This document shows positions 50,865 through 60,999 of a DNA stretch of 64,000 nt, piece by piece. Both the position numbers and the translations under genes were made by a program. The stretch is from DATFDN01 sp963830565 (lineage in GTDB: Bacteria > Pseudomonadota > Alphaproteobacteria > Acetobacterales > Acetobacteraceae), in assembly GCA_963830565.1 (NCBI GenBank), contig CAWHMO010000010.1, positions 831,920 to 895,919 of the forward strand, in the 5' to 3' direction. The stretch's first letter is position 1, and every line of letters begins with the position of its first letter. A model generated the notes under the pieces. It searched no databases. It saw nothing but the letters and a program-made list of their open reading frames with translations, and was not told the DNA's origin.

Positions 50865-52020
50865 CAAGGGCGAGAAGCTGCGCGCGTATCATTTCATCGC
50901 CCATCTCGCCGATCGCTTCGATATCCGCCTGGGCTGCCTGGTGGACGACCCGGCTGATTGGGACGGGGTGGCGATGCTGCGCCGGCTTTGCGGCGAGGTC
51001 GGCGCCTTCGGCATCAGCCGCCGAAGCCAGCGCCTGAAGGCGCTGCTGCGTGCGCGGCCGGGCCGCTCGCTGATGCTGGACTATTACCGAAGCGCGGAGC
51101 TGCACCGCTGGACCCAGGGCCAGCTCGCGCATGGCATGGATGGTGCCCTGGTGTACACGGCGGCCATGGCGCCCTACGTGCTCGCGACCAGGCTGCCCAT
51201 GATCCTGGACATGGTCGATGTCGATTCCGAGAAATGGGCGATGTACGCGCGCCGGGATCGCGGACCCATGCGCGCCGTATGGCGACGCGAGGCGCGCAAC
51301 CTGCTCGGCTTCGAGCGACGGGCGGCGGCGGCCAGCGCGGTGACGCTGCTGGTATCCCCCCAGGAAGCCGCCCGCTTCGCTGAACTCGCTCCGGAGGCTC
51401 GCGAGGTGATCGACTGGGTCGAGAACGGCGTCGATCTTGACGCCTTCTCGCCGGCACGGGACTGGCCTAGCCCGTTTCCCGATGCCGGTCCGCATCTCGT
51501 CTTCACCGGCCACATGGACTACTGGCCGAATATCGACGCGGTCTGCTGGTTCGCCGCCGAAGTGATGCCGCGCCTGCGCGCGCGGCAGCCGGCGCCGCAA
51601 TTCTGGATCGTTGGTGCCAACCCTTCCGATGCGGTCAAGCGGCTTGCTGGCCTCCCCGGCGTGCATGTGACCGGGCGGGTTCCAGAGGTGCAGCCCTACC
51701 TTGCGCACGCCGCTGTCTGCTTGAGCCCGTTGCGCATGGCACGCGGCATCCAGAACAAGGTGCTGGAAGCGATGGCCATGGGGCGTCCGGTGGTCGCCTC
51801 GCCGCAGGCCTTCGAGGGCGTGCGCGCGGAGGCGGGGCGGCATCTGCTGGTCGTCGATGGTGCCGAACAGACCTCCCGCGCCGTCGCAGCGGTGCTTGGC
51901 GGCGGCCATCCCGGGCTGGGCGAGGCGGCGCGGCGGGCGATGGAACAGGGCTATGCCTGGGGTGCGACGCTGTGCCGGCTTGACGCGCACCTCGCGCGGT
52001 GCCTCGGCACCAGTGAGTAG
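50818..52020 (+). CDS. Glycosyltransferase of the TIGR03087 (PEP-CTERM/exosortase-associated) type
   Basis: A 400-residue GT4-like glycosyltransferase. The start LLFLAHRIPFPPDKGEKLRA and LGCLVDDPADWDGVA match the TIGR03087 pattern; FTGHMDYWPNIDAVCWFAAE and LSPLRMARGIQNKVLEAMAM with the E-x7-E-like region follow. In other bacteria such enzymes sit in exosortase polysaccharide loci. No exosortase is seen here, and its overlap with hddA suggests it may use the GDP-heptose. Start GTG 50818 with GGAAGAG upstream. Confidence 0.83.
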   Translation: MPRLLFLAHRIPFPPDKGEKLRAYHFIAHLADRFDIRLGCLVDDPADWDGVAMLRRLCGEVGAFGISRRSQRLKALLRARPGRSLMLDYYRSAELHRWTQGQLAHGMDGALVYTAAMAPYVLATRLPMILDMVDVDSEKWAMYARRDRGPMRAVWRREARNLLGFERRAAAASAVTLLVSPQEAARFAELAPEAREVIDWVENGVDLDAFSPARDWPSPFPDAGPHLVFTGHMDYWPNIDAVCWFAAEVMPRLRARQPAPQFWIVGANPSDAVKRLAGLPGVHVTGRVPEVQPYLAHAAVCLSPLRMARGIQNKVLEAMAMGRPVVASPQAFEGVRAEAGRHLLVVDGAEQTSRAVAAVLGGGHPGLGEAARRAMEQGYAWGATLCRLDAHLARCLGTSE

Positions 52021-52032
52021 GGTCCGGTATTG

Positions 52033-52497
52033 CTACGCAAGCGTCGCCGTAGCCTCCATCACCTGTGCGGCGTGCCCTGGCACGCTCACCCGCCGCCAAG
52101 CCTTCGCGACGCGTCCGTTCTTGTCGATCAGGAAAGTACTGCGCTCCATCCCCCAATACGTGCGGCCATACATCGACTTCTCGACCCAGGTCGCATAGGC
52201 CTCGGCCACACCTCCCTCGTCGGAGGCCAGGGGAAAGCTGAGGCCGTACTTGGCCGCGAACTTCTCCAGTGCCGGCAGCTTGTCCCTGGAGACGCCGATC
52301 ACGTCGATCCCCAATGGGCCAAGCTGCGGTAGCGCTTCCTGGAAGGCGCACGCCTGCTTGGTGCAGCCCGGCGTATCGGCCTTCGGGTAGAAGTACAGCA
52401 CGAACGCCCGGCCTCGCATCGCCTCCAGGCTGACCCGACGGCCGTCTGTGGCCGGCATGTCGAAACCGGGCGCCGGATCGCCCTCCTGCAAGCTCAT
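52033..52497 (-). CDS. bcp: Thioredoxin-dependent peroxiredoxin Bcp
   Basis: A 154-residue atypical 2-Cys or 1-Cys peroxiredoxin. FVLYFYPKADTPGCTKQACA has the peroxidatic Cys about residue 45 and a resolving Cys five residues later, the Bcp pattern. It reduces organic and hydrogen peroxides. Its start overlaps the glnE stop (ATGA), which suggests co-transcription with glnE. Confidence 0.94.
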   Translation of the reverse strand: MSLQEGDPAPGFDMPATDGRRVSLEAMRGRAFVLYFYPKADTPGCTKQACAFQEALPQLGPLGIDVIGVSRDKLPALEKFAAKYGLSFPLASDEGGVAEAYATWVEKSMYGRTYWGMERSTFLIDKNGRVAKAWRRVSVPGHAAQVMEATATLA

Positions 52498-55435
52498 TCC
52501 CTGATCTCCCCAACCAATCGCGTGAAGGTCTGGCGCACCGCTTCGGCGGTCGCTTCAAGACGCGTGCGCAGCGCGGCGATATCGGCCGCTCCCGTCGCGC
52601 GGAGCAAGGGACGGGCCGAGGCGTCAGGCAGCGCGTCGGGGTGTGCGCGGCCGAGCGTCAGGCGCAGCATTCCCTGGACAGTGCGCCAAAGATGATCGGC
52701 GCGGATCAGCAGCGCCGCATCATCAGGCGCCAGGAACCCCGCCTCGGCGAGATTGGCGAGCGCGGCCCGCGTCGTGGGATCACGGATGGCGGCAGCCCCG
52801 CGCGCGTGAACAAGTTGCAGCACCTGGGCGATGAACTCCACCTCGACCTGACCGCCAGCGCGCAGCTTAACGTCCCATGGCCCATCAGGCGGCAGGTCGC
52901 GCCACATCCGCGCGCGCATGGATGCGGCATCGCCCCTGACCTGGGCGGGATCGCTCGCCTCGAGGGCCTCGGCGATCGCGGCCTCGGCACGTCGCTGCAG
53001 ATCCGGCGGACCCGCGGCCACCCGCGCCCGGGTCAGCGCCATGCGCTCCCAGGTCCAGGCCGCCTCCCGATGGTAGCGGCGGAACGCGGAGAGCGAGACC
53101 GCCACCGGCCCCTTGTTGCCGGAGGGGCGAAGCCGCATGTCGACGGCATAGAGCTGCCCGTCCGCGCCCGGCGCGGTGATGGCGGCGACGAAGGCGTGGG
53201 CGGCGCGGACGAACCATTGCGGGGCCGGCAGGTTGCGCGGGCCACCCTGGGATTCGGTCGCCTCGGCCGGGTGGTCATAGATCAGCATCAGGTCGAGATC
53301 CGACCCGGCCATCATCTCCCGCCCGCCCGCCTTGCCCAGCAGCACCACGGCCATCTCGCCCCCCGGCACGCGACCGTTGCGAGCGGCGAAATCGTCGAGG
53401 ACAGCCGGCAGCAGCGCCCCGAGCGCCGCGTCAGCCAAGGCGGAGCGACGCAAGCCGGCAGCATCGGTGTCGATCCGGCCCTCCAGCGTGGCGACCGAGA
53501 TCGAGAAATCCTCCTCCCTTACCGTCCGGCGCGCGATGGCAACGACGTCCTCAAGGCGACGCGCATCGCGCAGCCGGATTCCAAGCAGATCCGCGGGAGA
53601 CTCGCCTGCCTCGGGCGACAACAGGCCGTCCAGCGCCGCCGGATAGCGGGCGAGGTGGTCGGCCAGGGGCGGGGCCGCGCCGAGCACGGCGGCAATGCGG
53701 TCCAGCAGGTCGGGATTGCGCCGGAACAGCGAGAGGAGCTGCACGCCGGCGGGAAGGCGCGACAGCAGCTCGTCGAATCGGGTGAAGGCGGCATCGGGCT
53801 GCGGCTGCCGGGCCAGTGCCGCCAGCATGTCGGGGAGCACGGTATCGAGCAGCTCGCGGGCCCGCTCGGAGCGCAGCGCGCGGAGCCGGCCGATCTTCCA
53901 GCCTCGCACCGAGGCGACTATGCGCCCGGCGTCGGCGAAGCCCAGCGCGCGCAGGGCCGCCACGGTGCCGGCGGGTGCGGGGTCGCCGCCGTCGAAGTCA
54001 AGCTCCGCGGCCGCTTCCGGGCGATCGGTCTCCGGCACCGCCTCGAAGACCTCCGCATACTGCGCGCGCACGCGGCGGAGCTGACCCCGCAGCGCGCGCG
54101 CGAACGTCGGGACGTCGTCGAAGCCGAGGAAGCAGGCGATCCGCTCGAACTCCGCCGGGCGCTCAGGCAGCGCGTGCGTCTGGCGGTCGGCAATCATTTG
54201 GAGACGGTGCTCGACGCGGCGCAGGAAGCGATAGGCGTCGGACAGCGCGGCCGCCGCCTCTTGCGTCAGGTGCCCGGAGTGGGAGAGCACCCGCAAGGCA
54301 CCCAGGGTGGTCGGATCGCGTAGCCCCGGATCGCGCCCGCCCCATACGAGCTGGAGGGTCTGCGCCAGGAACTCGATCTCCCGGATCCCACCCGCGCCCA
54401 ACTTGACGTCGTGTCCGGCGAGCAGCGCGGGATCGGCGACCTGGTCCAGGATGCCGCCGCCGCCCTGTACCGGTCGATCCGACTTTTCATGGCGTGGATG
54501 TCGGCCATCGCCGCGAAATCAAGGCCTCGCCGCCAGATGAAGGGCCGGATCGCCTCCAGGAATCCCGCGCCGGCTACTCGGTCCCCGGCGATCGGGCGGG
54601 CTTTGATCATGGCCGCCCGCTCCCAGTTCTGCCCCATGCTCTCGTAATAGGTGATCGCGGCGGGCAGGGAGATGACGGCCGGGGTCACTCCGGGGTCGGG
54701 GCGGAGTCGCAGGTCGGTGCGAAACACGTAGCCCTCGGAATCGCGCGTCTCCATCAGCGCGACCAGAGCGCGCCCGAGCCGCGACATGAAGGCCTGGCAG
54801 GCATCGCCCGCCGTGCGCGCGGTGTATATGCCCGCACCAGGGTCGTGGATCAGGACGAGGTCGACATCGCTGGAGTAGTTCAGCTCGCGGGCACCCAGCT
54901 TGCCCATGCCGAGCACGACGAAGCCGCTGCCTTGGCTGGGGGTCTCCGGATCGGGCAGGCGCAGCTCGCCCGCGTCGTGCGCCGCCCGCAGCAGGTGCGC
55001 CGTGGCGCGGTCGAGCGCGGCCTCGGCCAGGTCGGACAGCGCCGCCGTGACCCGCTCCACAGGCCAGATCCCGCCAATATCCGCGATGGCCGCGACCAGC
55101 GAGACCACCCGCTTGGCTTGCCGCATCGCCGACGAGACCCGCGAACGGGAGGCAGCGGGGGGCAGATCACGCAGCCTCGCCAAGGTCCGCGCCAGCACGG
55201 GATCGGGGCCGACCGAAACCAGCTCCGCCAGGGTGACGGCTTCGCGCACCGCGAGATCAGAGAGGAACGGGCTGTTGCCGCCCAGGGCGCGAAGCAGGCC
55301 GACAACCTCCGGCTGGGCTGCGAGCGCCGCCATGTCCGGTCCGATCTCGCGAATGCGCTCGATCAGGCGATCGGCCGCCGTAACATCATACGGAGCCGGC
55401 CAGGCGTGTGGGAGGGCAAACGGCGCGTGCGTCAT
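52494..55435 (-). CDS. glnE: Glutamine synthetase adenylyltransferase/deadenylase GlnE, single frameshift
   Basis: The N-terminal half starts at 55435 and shows GFVVLGMGKLGARELNYSSD (first nucleotidyltransferase) and ATG-like RPFIWRRGLDFAAMADIHAM, then runs out of frame after SRIDRYR. The next frame resumes with GAGGIREIEFLAQTLQLVWG and holds the second nucleotidyltransferase (MAVVLLGKAGGREMMAGSDL, DLMLIYDHP). One base shift near 54464-54475 joins them into about 980 residues, the usual GlnE length. GlnE adds or removes AMP on glutamine synthetase in response to PII. A sequencing indel is likelier than a dead gene. Confidence 0.87.
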
Positions 55436-55452
55436 TCCAGCACAGGCTGGCG

Positions 55453-58400
55453 GTGAGACGGCTCAGCGGTCAAGCGGCGCGCTGGGTATGGGCCGTGCTG
55501 CGCCTGCTGCTCGCGCTCGCACTGGGATTCGCGGTCGTGGCCACGGGCGGCTTCGCCGTGCTCGCCTGGCAACTGGCCGAGCACCCGATCGAGATGCCGT
55601 GGCTTGCAGCCCGCATCAAGGCCGAGGCATCCGCGGCGGCGGCTCCGGCCGATCTCCATGTCGGGGCGGCGACCCTGGCCTGGGAAGGGTTCCGCGCCGG
55701 ATTGGGCGCGCCCATCGACATCCGCCTGACGAATGTCTCGGTGAGCGATCCCGCCGACGGGCTGCGCATCGAGGCGCCCCGCGTGCAGCTCGTGCTTGAG
55801 CTGGCGCCGCTGCTGCGCGGTCGACTGCGTCCGCGCTCGCTCGCGGTCTTGGATGCGCGGGTCACGCTGGCCCTGGCGCGGCCTCGTCCGGCAGCCGCCA
55901 ATGCCGAGGGGACCGGATGGCAGGCGGCGCTCCGGCAGCTCGGAGGCCGGGTCGTCGTGCGCGGCGCCCAGATCTCGGCGCCGGGGCGGGGGTGGGATGT
56001 GACCCGGCTGGACGCGGAGCTGAGGCGCCAGCGCGACGGTGGAGCGGACGCCAGTGCCGCGGTTACCGCCACGCTCGGCGGGGCGGCGGTAACGGCGTCG
56101 CTGCAAGCCGTCCAGGCCCCCTCCGGGACGACGCGGCTGCACGCCGCCCTGGGGCCGATGCGGCCGGCGGTGCTCGCCGTGCTCTGGCCGGCGATCGGTG
56201 GATCCGCCTCGATGCTCGACGCGCCGGTTGCCGGCGAGGCGGAGTTGACCGTGGACCACTCCCTGGCGCTGAAGAATTTGCGGTTCGATCTGCACGCCGA
56301 GCCTGGCAGTCTGCGAGCGGGTGATGCACCCGTTTCCGTGCTGGGAGGGAGGCTCGCCGGGTCCTGGCAAGCTGGCGAGGTGGCGCGCGCCGAGGCGAGT
56401 TCGACCTGCGCCCGCGGCCCGAGCAGCCGGTCACGCGCTTGGGCGCGCGCGGCGAAGCGACGCTCGGTCCTGATGGGGCGGCGGGAGAAGTGGCGCTTGA
56501 CCTCGATCGCCTGGATTTCGGCGATCTCGCCGCCCTCTGGCCGGTCGGTCTCGGGCGCGGAGCGCGGGACTGGGTGCTGGAGAACGTCACGGCGGGGGTG
56601 GCGCATGACGGGCACGCCGTCATCGGGTTCGCGGCATCCCAACATATGTCCGGGCTGTCGGAACCCCATGTGACCAGCGTGAGCGGGCGCGCGGCCGGAA
56701 GCGATCTGACCGTGCATTGGCTGCGGCCGATACCTCCGGTCGAGCATGGCGAGGCGACATTGCAGCTCATCGACACGGACACCCTGCGCGTGGATCTGGG
56801 AACAGGGCGGCAGATGGCCGCGCGGGATCACGCGGGCGAGCTGTCGGTTGAAGGCGGAAGCGTGCTCATCACCGGTCTGTCCCAGACCGACCAGATCGCC
56901 GCCATTCGGGTCAATGTAGACGGCAGCGTTCCCGATGCGCTCGCCTTGCTCGCCCATCCGAGGCTCCGTTTGCTCTCCAGGCATCCGGTTCCGCTGAAGG
57001 ACCCGCGCGGACAGATCTCCGCGAGAATCTCCGTCTCCCTGCCGCTCGAGGCCGGCGTGACCATGGAGCAGGTGTCGGTGGATGCAACCGGTCATGTTGC
57101 CGGGTTGCATCTTTCGGATGTGGTCGCCGGCCGAGGCCTGGACGACGGCGCCTTCGCGCTGGCCGCGACCGGAGATGGGATGACGCTGACCGGGACGGCC
57201 CAATTGGCGGCCATTCCCTCGCGGATCACCGGGACGGTGGATTTCCGGGCCGGGCCGCCGGCCCAGGTGCAACAGCGGTTCACCCTGACCGGTCGGGCCG
57301 AGGCCCGCGCCCTGGCGGCCGCCGGGCTGAACGCAGGCGAGTTGCTGGCGGGACCGGCCGATCTCACCGCTGCCTATACGCAGCGTCGCGATGGAGCCGC
57401 CGATATTGATGTCCGCGCGGGTCTGCGGGATGCGGAGCTGCGCGTTGCTCCGCTCGGCTGGCGCAAGGCCCCAGGCCGCCCGGCTACGGCGCGCGCCCGA
57501 CTGGTATTGGATCGCGCCAGCCGATTGCGCCGGATCGACACCATCGAGGCCGACGGCGTTGGGCTTCAGGTGCGCGGGCGGGCGACGCTCGGAGGTGAAG
57601 GCGGGGCCACCCTTACGCTCGACCGGCTGATACTAGGGGAGACCATAGCGCACGGAAATTTGCGCATCAGCAACAACGCGAGCGTGATCCGGGCAAGCCT
57701 ATCGGGGCCGCGTCTCGACGTATCGGGCCGGTTCGCGCCGCCTCCCGGGAGCACACGCCCAGCCGGAGGCGGCACGAGAGCCGACACGACGGCAGGAGAT
57801 GCGTCTGATTGGATGGTCGATGCCCGTTTTGGCGAGGTCGTGCTGGCTCGCGGGCGGCTGGCCAACGATCTGAGCCTGCACGCGGAAGGCTCGGCGAGCA
57901 TTCTGCAAGCGGTGCGGTTGTCGGCCCTGACCGCATCGGGGCGGCCGGTCGCGGCCTCCATCATTCCTGACCGCGGCGGTCGCCTGGTCCATGTCACGGC
58001 GGCGGATGGGGGCGCCGTGCTGCGCGACCTTGGCGTAGTCGATAGCATTGATGGCGGTCGGTTGGCCGTTTCGGGCCGCTACCTGGACCGGCGCCCGGGT
58101 CGTCCGCTGTCCGGCGTAGCGACGCTCGACGGCTTCAAGGTGCGCGGGGCGCCCTTGCTCGCCAAGGCGTTGCAAGCGGTGACACTGTATGGGCTGGTCC
58201 AGGCGGTCGAGGGGTCGGGGATGACATTCGATCACCTCACGGCGCCTTTCAGCTACGCTGGCGGCGTGCTGGCCCTCGATGACGCACGAGCTTTCAATGC
58301 CTCTCTCGGGTTGACCGCGAAGGGGCGGATCGATTTCAACGCCGAGCGCCTCGATCTGGAGGGCACGATCGTTCCCGCCTACATGCTGAATACGGCGCTT

Positions 58401-58562
58401 GGCCGCATTCCTCTGATCGGACGCTTGTTCAGCCCTGAAAGGGGCGGAGGCGTGATCGCCGCCCGCTACGTTGCGCGCGGTTCCCTTGCCGATCCGGCGG
58501 TGCGGGTCAACCCGCTGAGTGCGCTGACCCCTGGTTTCTTGAGGGGAATTTTCGGGCGTTGA
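55453..58562 (+). CDS. Large AsmA/YhdP-like envelope protein (DUF3971), single frameshift
   Basis: Starts with a short cytoplasmic part and one membrane helix (VWAVLRLLLALALGFAVVAT), then a long beta-rich periplasmic part, and a C-terminal AsmA-like region (FSYAGGVLALDDARAFNASL, PAYMLNTALGRIPLIGRLFS). The first frame fails after GEVARAE and a second frame from about 56439 continues with GARGEATLGPDGAAGEVALD. One extra G at about 56394 restores a single ~1036-residue protein. Such proteins are thought to carry lipids between membranes. GTG 55453 is chosen; the frame opens at 55408. Confidence 0.75.
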
Positions 58563-58633
58563 AGGCGATCACGGCGCCGTGACCCGAACCGAAGTAGAAG
58601 CGCACCCGTTGCGCTTCCAGCAACGAGGGTTCG

Positions 58634-59098
58634 ATGCTGGCCAGTCTTGTGACCTGGGTGACGCTGTTCGCGTTTTACCTGCTGTTCGCGGGGCAGGCGA
58701 GCGGAGCAGAGCTGTGCGCCGGCGCTCTCGCGGCGGGAGTGGGCGCCGGGTTGCAGGCCTATTTGCGTGCCCGCGGCGAGCGTCCCGTCGCCATCGACGC
58801 ACCCTGGGGCCGGCTGGCGGGCCGCGTCGCAGCGTCATTGGCGCGCGACACGGCAGCGGTGGCAGGCGCGCTGGTCCGGGTGAGCGTGGGACGGGCGGTG
58901 CATGGCCTCACCCAGCGGCAGGATTTCCTTGTGGGCGGGCCCTCGCAAATGGCCGCCGGGCGCCGGGCCGTGGTGATCCTGGCGGCTTCCGTGGCGCCGA
59001 ATGGCTTCGTTGAGCAGCTCGTGCCCGGAGACCAAGCGCTTGTCGTGCATCGCTTGGTTCCCGCAGCCCAGAAGGAGGATCATCGGTGGCCAATCTGA
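58634..59098 (+). CDS. mrpE: Mrp-type Na+/H+ antiporter subunit E
   Basis: A 154-residue MrpE/MnhE subunit with two N-terminal membrane helices (LASLVTWVTLFAFYLLFAGQ) and a soluble tail. First gene of a seven-gene run E-F-G-DUF4040-B-C-D with overlapping ends. The ATG at 58634 follows a short gap after the YhdP-like gene; 3' end overlaps mrpF by 13 bases. Confidence 0.85.
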   Translation: MLASLVTWVTLFAFYLLFAGQASGAELCAGALAAGVGAGLQAYLRARGERPVAIDAPWGRLAGRVAASLARDTAAVAGALVRVSVGRAVHGLTQRQDFLVGGPSQMAAGRRAVVILAASVAPNGFVEQLVPGDQALVVHRLVPAAQKEDHRWPI

Positions 59099-59349
59099 AC
59101 CCGCCCTGGCTCGCAGCCGGCATAGCCACGATCCTTGCCCTGGCGCTGCCGGTCGGCGCCGCGCTGCGCGGTGGTGTCGGCCATCGGCTGGCTGCCGTGC
59201 AGATGGCCTCGGTCGTCGCGTGCTGGGCACTCGTGGAATTGAGCTTCGCCTTCGGTCAGCCCTCGTTCCTCGACCTCGCGCTCACGCTCGGGCTGCTTTC
59301 GCTTCCCGGCACGCTCCTGTTCGCGATGTTCCTGGAGCGCTGGCTGTGA
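59086..59349 (+). CDS. mrpF: Mrp-type antiporter subunit F
   Basis: An 87-residue protein with three membrane helices (AAGIATILALALPVGAALRG, ASVVACWALVELSFAFG, LALTLGLLSLPGTLLFAMFL). Order and size fit MrpF/MnhF, and its stop overlaps the mrpG GTG. Subunit of the multi-protein monovalent cation/proton antiporter. Confidence 0.85.
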   Translation: MANLNPPWLAAGIATILALALPVGAALRGGVGHRLAAVQMASVVACWALVELSFAFGQPSFLDLALTLGLLSLPGTLLFAMFLERWL

Positions 59350-59636
59350 CCATACTGGCAGACGTGCTGCTCGGGGTGGCGGCGTTCTCCGTCTGGCTCG
59401 CCTGCCTTGGCTTTGTGCGGCTGCGCGAGCCGCTGGACCGCCTGCACTGTGCGACATTCGCCGCAAGCACCGCGGGACCGGCCGTTCTCCTGGCCGCATT
59501 CGCGAGCCAGGGCGGCTCGCCTTCCGTGGTCAAGGTGGTTTTCCTGCTGGCAAGTCTGCTGCTGTCCGGGGCGGCTCTGTCGCACGCCGTCGGACGCGCC
59601 CTGACCTGGCGCGATCGGCAGGGAGCCGAACCGTGA
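59346..59636 (+). CDS. mrpG: Mrp-type antiporter subunit G
   Basis: A 96-residue subunit with three helices (LADVLLGVAAFSVWLACLGF, LRLREPLDRLHCATFAAST-like MrpG core with the R-x-x-D-x-x-x-R pattern, and VVFLLASLLLSGAALSHAVG). The GTG at 59346 overlaps the mrpF stop (GTGA). Typical MnhG size. Confidence 0.85.
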   Translation: MTILADVLLGVAAFSVWLACLGFVRLREPLDRLHCATFAASTAGPAVLLAAFASQGGSPSVVKVVFLLASLLLSGAALSHAVGRALTWRDRQGAEP

Positions 59637-59878
59637 CGGCCCTGCTGTTCGTGTTGTTCCTCCTCACCGCCATGGCCGGGGCGGGGGTCGTGCTAAGCCG
59701 CGACCCGCGCCGTCAAGTGCTGGCGATCGCGGCAAACGGGCTGGTGCTGGCGCTGCTGTTCCTGGCGCTACAGGCGCCCGATGTCGCCTATTCCGAGCTG
59801 GCCGTCGGCACCGCCGCTATCCCGCTGCTGTTCCTGGTGGTCCTGGCAGCGATCCGCACTGATCGAAAGCCAGACTGA
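59633..59878 (+). CDS. DUF4040/MbhD-like small membrane subunit
   Basis: An 81-residue three-helix protein (LLFVLFLLTAMAGAGVVLSR, RQVLAIAANGLVLALLFLAL, VGTAAIPLLFLVVLAAIRTD). It corresponds to the MbhD-like/C-terminal region of MrpA or a stand-alone DUF4040 protein. Here it stands apart from any NuoL-like MrpA domain. GTG start overlaps the mrpG stop. Confidence 0.78.
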   Translation: MTALLFVLFLLTAMAGAGVVLSRDPRRQVLAIAANGLVLALLFLALQAPDVAYSELAVGTAAIPLLFLVVLAAIRTDRKPD

Positions 59879-59881
59879 GCC

Positions 59882-60646
59882 GTGCCCCGGACGGCCCGCC
59901 TGCTGCTATTCCTGGTCTCGATGGGCGGGCTCGCGGCGGCGTTGCCCTTCGTGGTCGCGGCCATGCCACCCTTCGGCGCGCATCCGTTGCCGTACGGTGA
60001 CCTGATCAACCGCCTGGCGCCAATCCAGCGCCACGTCACCAACATGGTGACGGCGGTGAACTTCGACTATCGCGGCTTTGACACGCTGGGCGAGGAAATC
60101 ATGCTGTTCGCCGCCGTCACGGGCACGGCGGTTCTGCTGCGCGGCCGCCGAGAGGATTTGCCCACCGATCGACCGGCGGCGGCGCCCGGCCGCCCGTTCC
60201 CGGGACGCAGCGACGCAATGGTGCTGATCGGGCGCATGTTCGGTCCGGTGATCATGGTCTTCGGCATCTACGTCGTGCTGCACGCGCAACTGACGCCCGG
60301 CGGCGGGTTCCAGGGCGGCGCCATCGTTGCCTCCGGCCTGCTGCTCCTGTTTCTCTGCGAAGGCTATCCGGCCTGGCGCAGGCTGATGCGCACGGGCCTG
60401 CTGGACGCCATGGAGGGCGGCGGGGCGGCCATGTACGCGGTGGCGGGCCTCGCCCCCATGGCCGTCGGCGCAAGCTACCTGGCGAACGTGCTGCCGCTGG
60501 GGCAGCTTCGAGCCCTGCTGTCCGGCGGGATGATCCTGATCCTGAACTGGGCGGTGGCAATCGCCGTGGTGGGCGGGTTCGGCATCCTGTTCGTCGACTT
60601 CCTGAAGGAGACCCGCGCGGAGCAGGACGGGGAGGATGGGTCATGA
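59882..60646 (+). CDS. mrpB: Mrp-type antiporter subunit B (with N-terminal MbhE-like part)
   Basis: A 254-residue membrane protein. The N-terminal half resembles the MbhE/MrpA tail (VTAVNFDYRGFDTLGEEIML), and the C-terminal half is MrpB: FGIYVVLHAQLTPGGGFQGG, AIVASGLLLLFLCEGYPAWR. About six to seven helices. Ends overlapping the mrpC ATG (ATGA). Confidence 0.85.
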   Translation: MPRTARLLLFLVSMGGLAAALPFVVAAMPPFGAHPLPYGDLINRLAPIQRHVTNMVTAVNFDYRGFDTLGEEIMLFAAVTGTAVLLRGRREDLPTDRPAAAPGRPFPGRSDAMVLIGRMFGPVIMVFGIYVVLHAQLTPGGGFQGGAIVASGLLLLFLCEGYPAWRRLMRTGLLDAMEGGGAAMYAVAGLAPMAVGASYLANVLPLGQLRALLSGGMILILNWAVAIAVVGGFGILFVDFLKETRAEQDGEDGS

Positions 60647-60999
60647 CCGTGCTCGTGAACGCTCTGCCCTGGGCGGTGACGGCGTGGCTCTTCGCGATCG
60701 GGATGTACGGCGTCGTCACCAGCCGGCACTACGTCCACCTGATAGGGTGCATGTCGGTCGTGCAATCCTCCACCTACGTCCTGCTGCTGGCGGCGGGATT
60801 CCGCTGGGGCGCTGGGGCGCCGATCTTCTACGACCACCCGCCGGGCACGCCGGCCGTCGATCCCGTGGTGCAGGCGCTGGTGCTGACGGATATCGTGGTG
60901 GGCGCTGCCGTCACGGCGCTGCTGCTTGCTCTGGCTCTGCAACTGCATCGGAAACGCGGTACGCTCGATCCGGACGAATTGCGGCCGATGCGGCGATGA
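60643..60999 (+). CDS. mrpC: Mrp-type antiporter subunit C
   Basis: A 118-residue NuoK-like subunit with three helices (VTAWLFAIGMYGVVTSRHYV, SSTYVLLLAAGFRWGAG, ALVLTDIVVGAAVTALLLAL). The motif DPVVQALVLTDIVVG, with the conserved Glu/Asp position, is typical of MrpC/MnhC. Its stop overlaps the mrpD ATG. Confidence 0.9.
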   Translation: MTVLVNALPWAVTAWLFAIGMYGVVTSRHYVHLIGCMSVVQSSTYVLLLAAGFRWGAGAPIFYDHPPGTPAVDPVVQALVLTDIVVGAAVTALLLALALQLHRKRGTLDPDELRPMRR

